Origin: Lamellibrachia satsuma
Taxonomy: Eukaryota; Annelida; Polychaeta; Sabellida; Siboglinidae
Reading direction: 5' to 3'
NCBI GenBank assembly: GCA_033239005.1
Contig: BSQZ01000022.1
Coordinates: forward strand, 4,993,001 to 5,057,000
Length of the DNA stretch: 64,000 nucleotides
Every line of letters starts with the position of its first letter. Position 1 is the stretch's first letter. This document shows, one piece after another, positions 63,977-64,000 of the stretch. The translations under genes were made by a program, and so were the position numbers. Under the pieces are notes generated by a model, which worked only from the letters and a program-made list of their open reading frames with translations, was not told where the DNA came from and ran no database searches.

Positions 63977-64000
63977 ATTCCTTAAAGCGAGGTCATGCTT
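63974..64000 (+). mobile_element. start of a further CR1-type LINE copy
   Basis: The last 25 bases match 18030-18054 of the CR1 RT (encoding the FLKARSC block). The copy is cut by the window edge and starts directly at the TA microsatellite. Confidence 0.8.

Overview
This is nuclear DNA of an animal, most likely a marine invertebrate. The flanks are AT-rich and carry split exons with GT-AG introns, many minisatellites and several families of non-LTR retrotransposons. An NLR-type immune receptor gene and a complete Polinton (Maverick) fit an animal with expanded NLRs. Amphioxus is plausible, but the species cannot be fixed from the sequence alone.

Layout. 1-2.6 kb: 3' part of a frameshifted Ty3-type pol gene. 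3.7-10.9 kb: decayed LINEs (CR1-type and one other), a FLYWCH/MULE-like fragment and a 21-bp minisatellite. 12.6-42.7 kb: nine exons of one plus-strand gene. It encodes a CXorf38-like N-terminal domain, short coiled-coil exons (two of them a tandem duplication), a 1.6-kb NACHT exon and a 28-residue LRR exon. Its introns hold 57-, 61-, 73-, 112- and 25-bp arrays, a young CR1 LINE inserted into the 57-bp array, a SINE and unclassified dispersed repeats. 43.4-63.7 kb: an old LINE reverse-transcriptase copy split by a Polinton at 44104-61939. 63.97 kb to the end: start of another CR1 copy.

The Polinton is 17.8 kb with 214-bp terminal inverted repeats (two mismatches seen), AG...CT ends and a 6-bp target duplication (TGCTGA). 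Most genes run on the minus strand: zinc-finger/polymerase N-terminal protein, protein-primed DNA polymerase B, packaging ATPase, small basic protein, conserved unknown protein, three tiny membrane proteins, chromodomain integrase, membrane protein, penton-like minor capsid, basic core-like protein, major capsid and adenain-type protease. This is a full replication, integration and virion-building set.

The most novel part is the accessory block at 56.5-61.1 kb. It has a NADAR-family protein, an RPA70-C-like ssDNA-binding protein and a predicted alternatively spliced acidic gene: one 53-residue first exon and up to four phase-compatible 3' exons. A divergently transcribed two-exon gene lies beside them. 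NADAR plus an RPA-like protein suggests this virus-like element carries its own nucleic-acid-level counter-defence and replication accessory functions; that role is inference.
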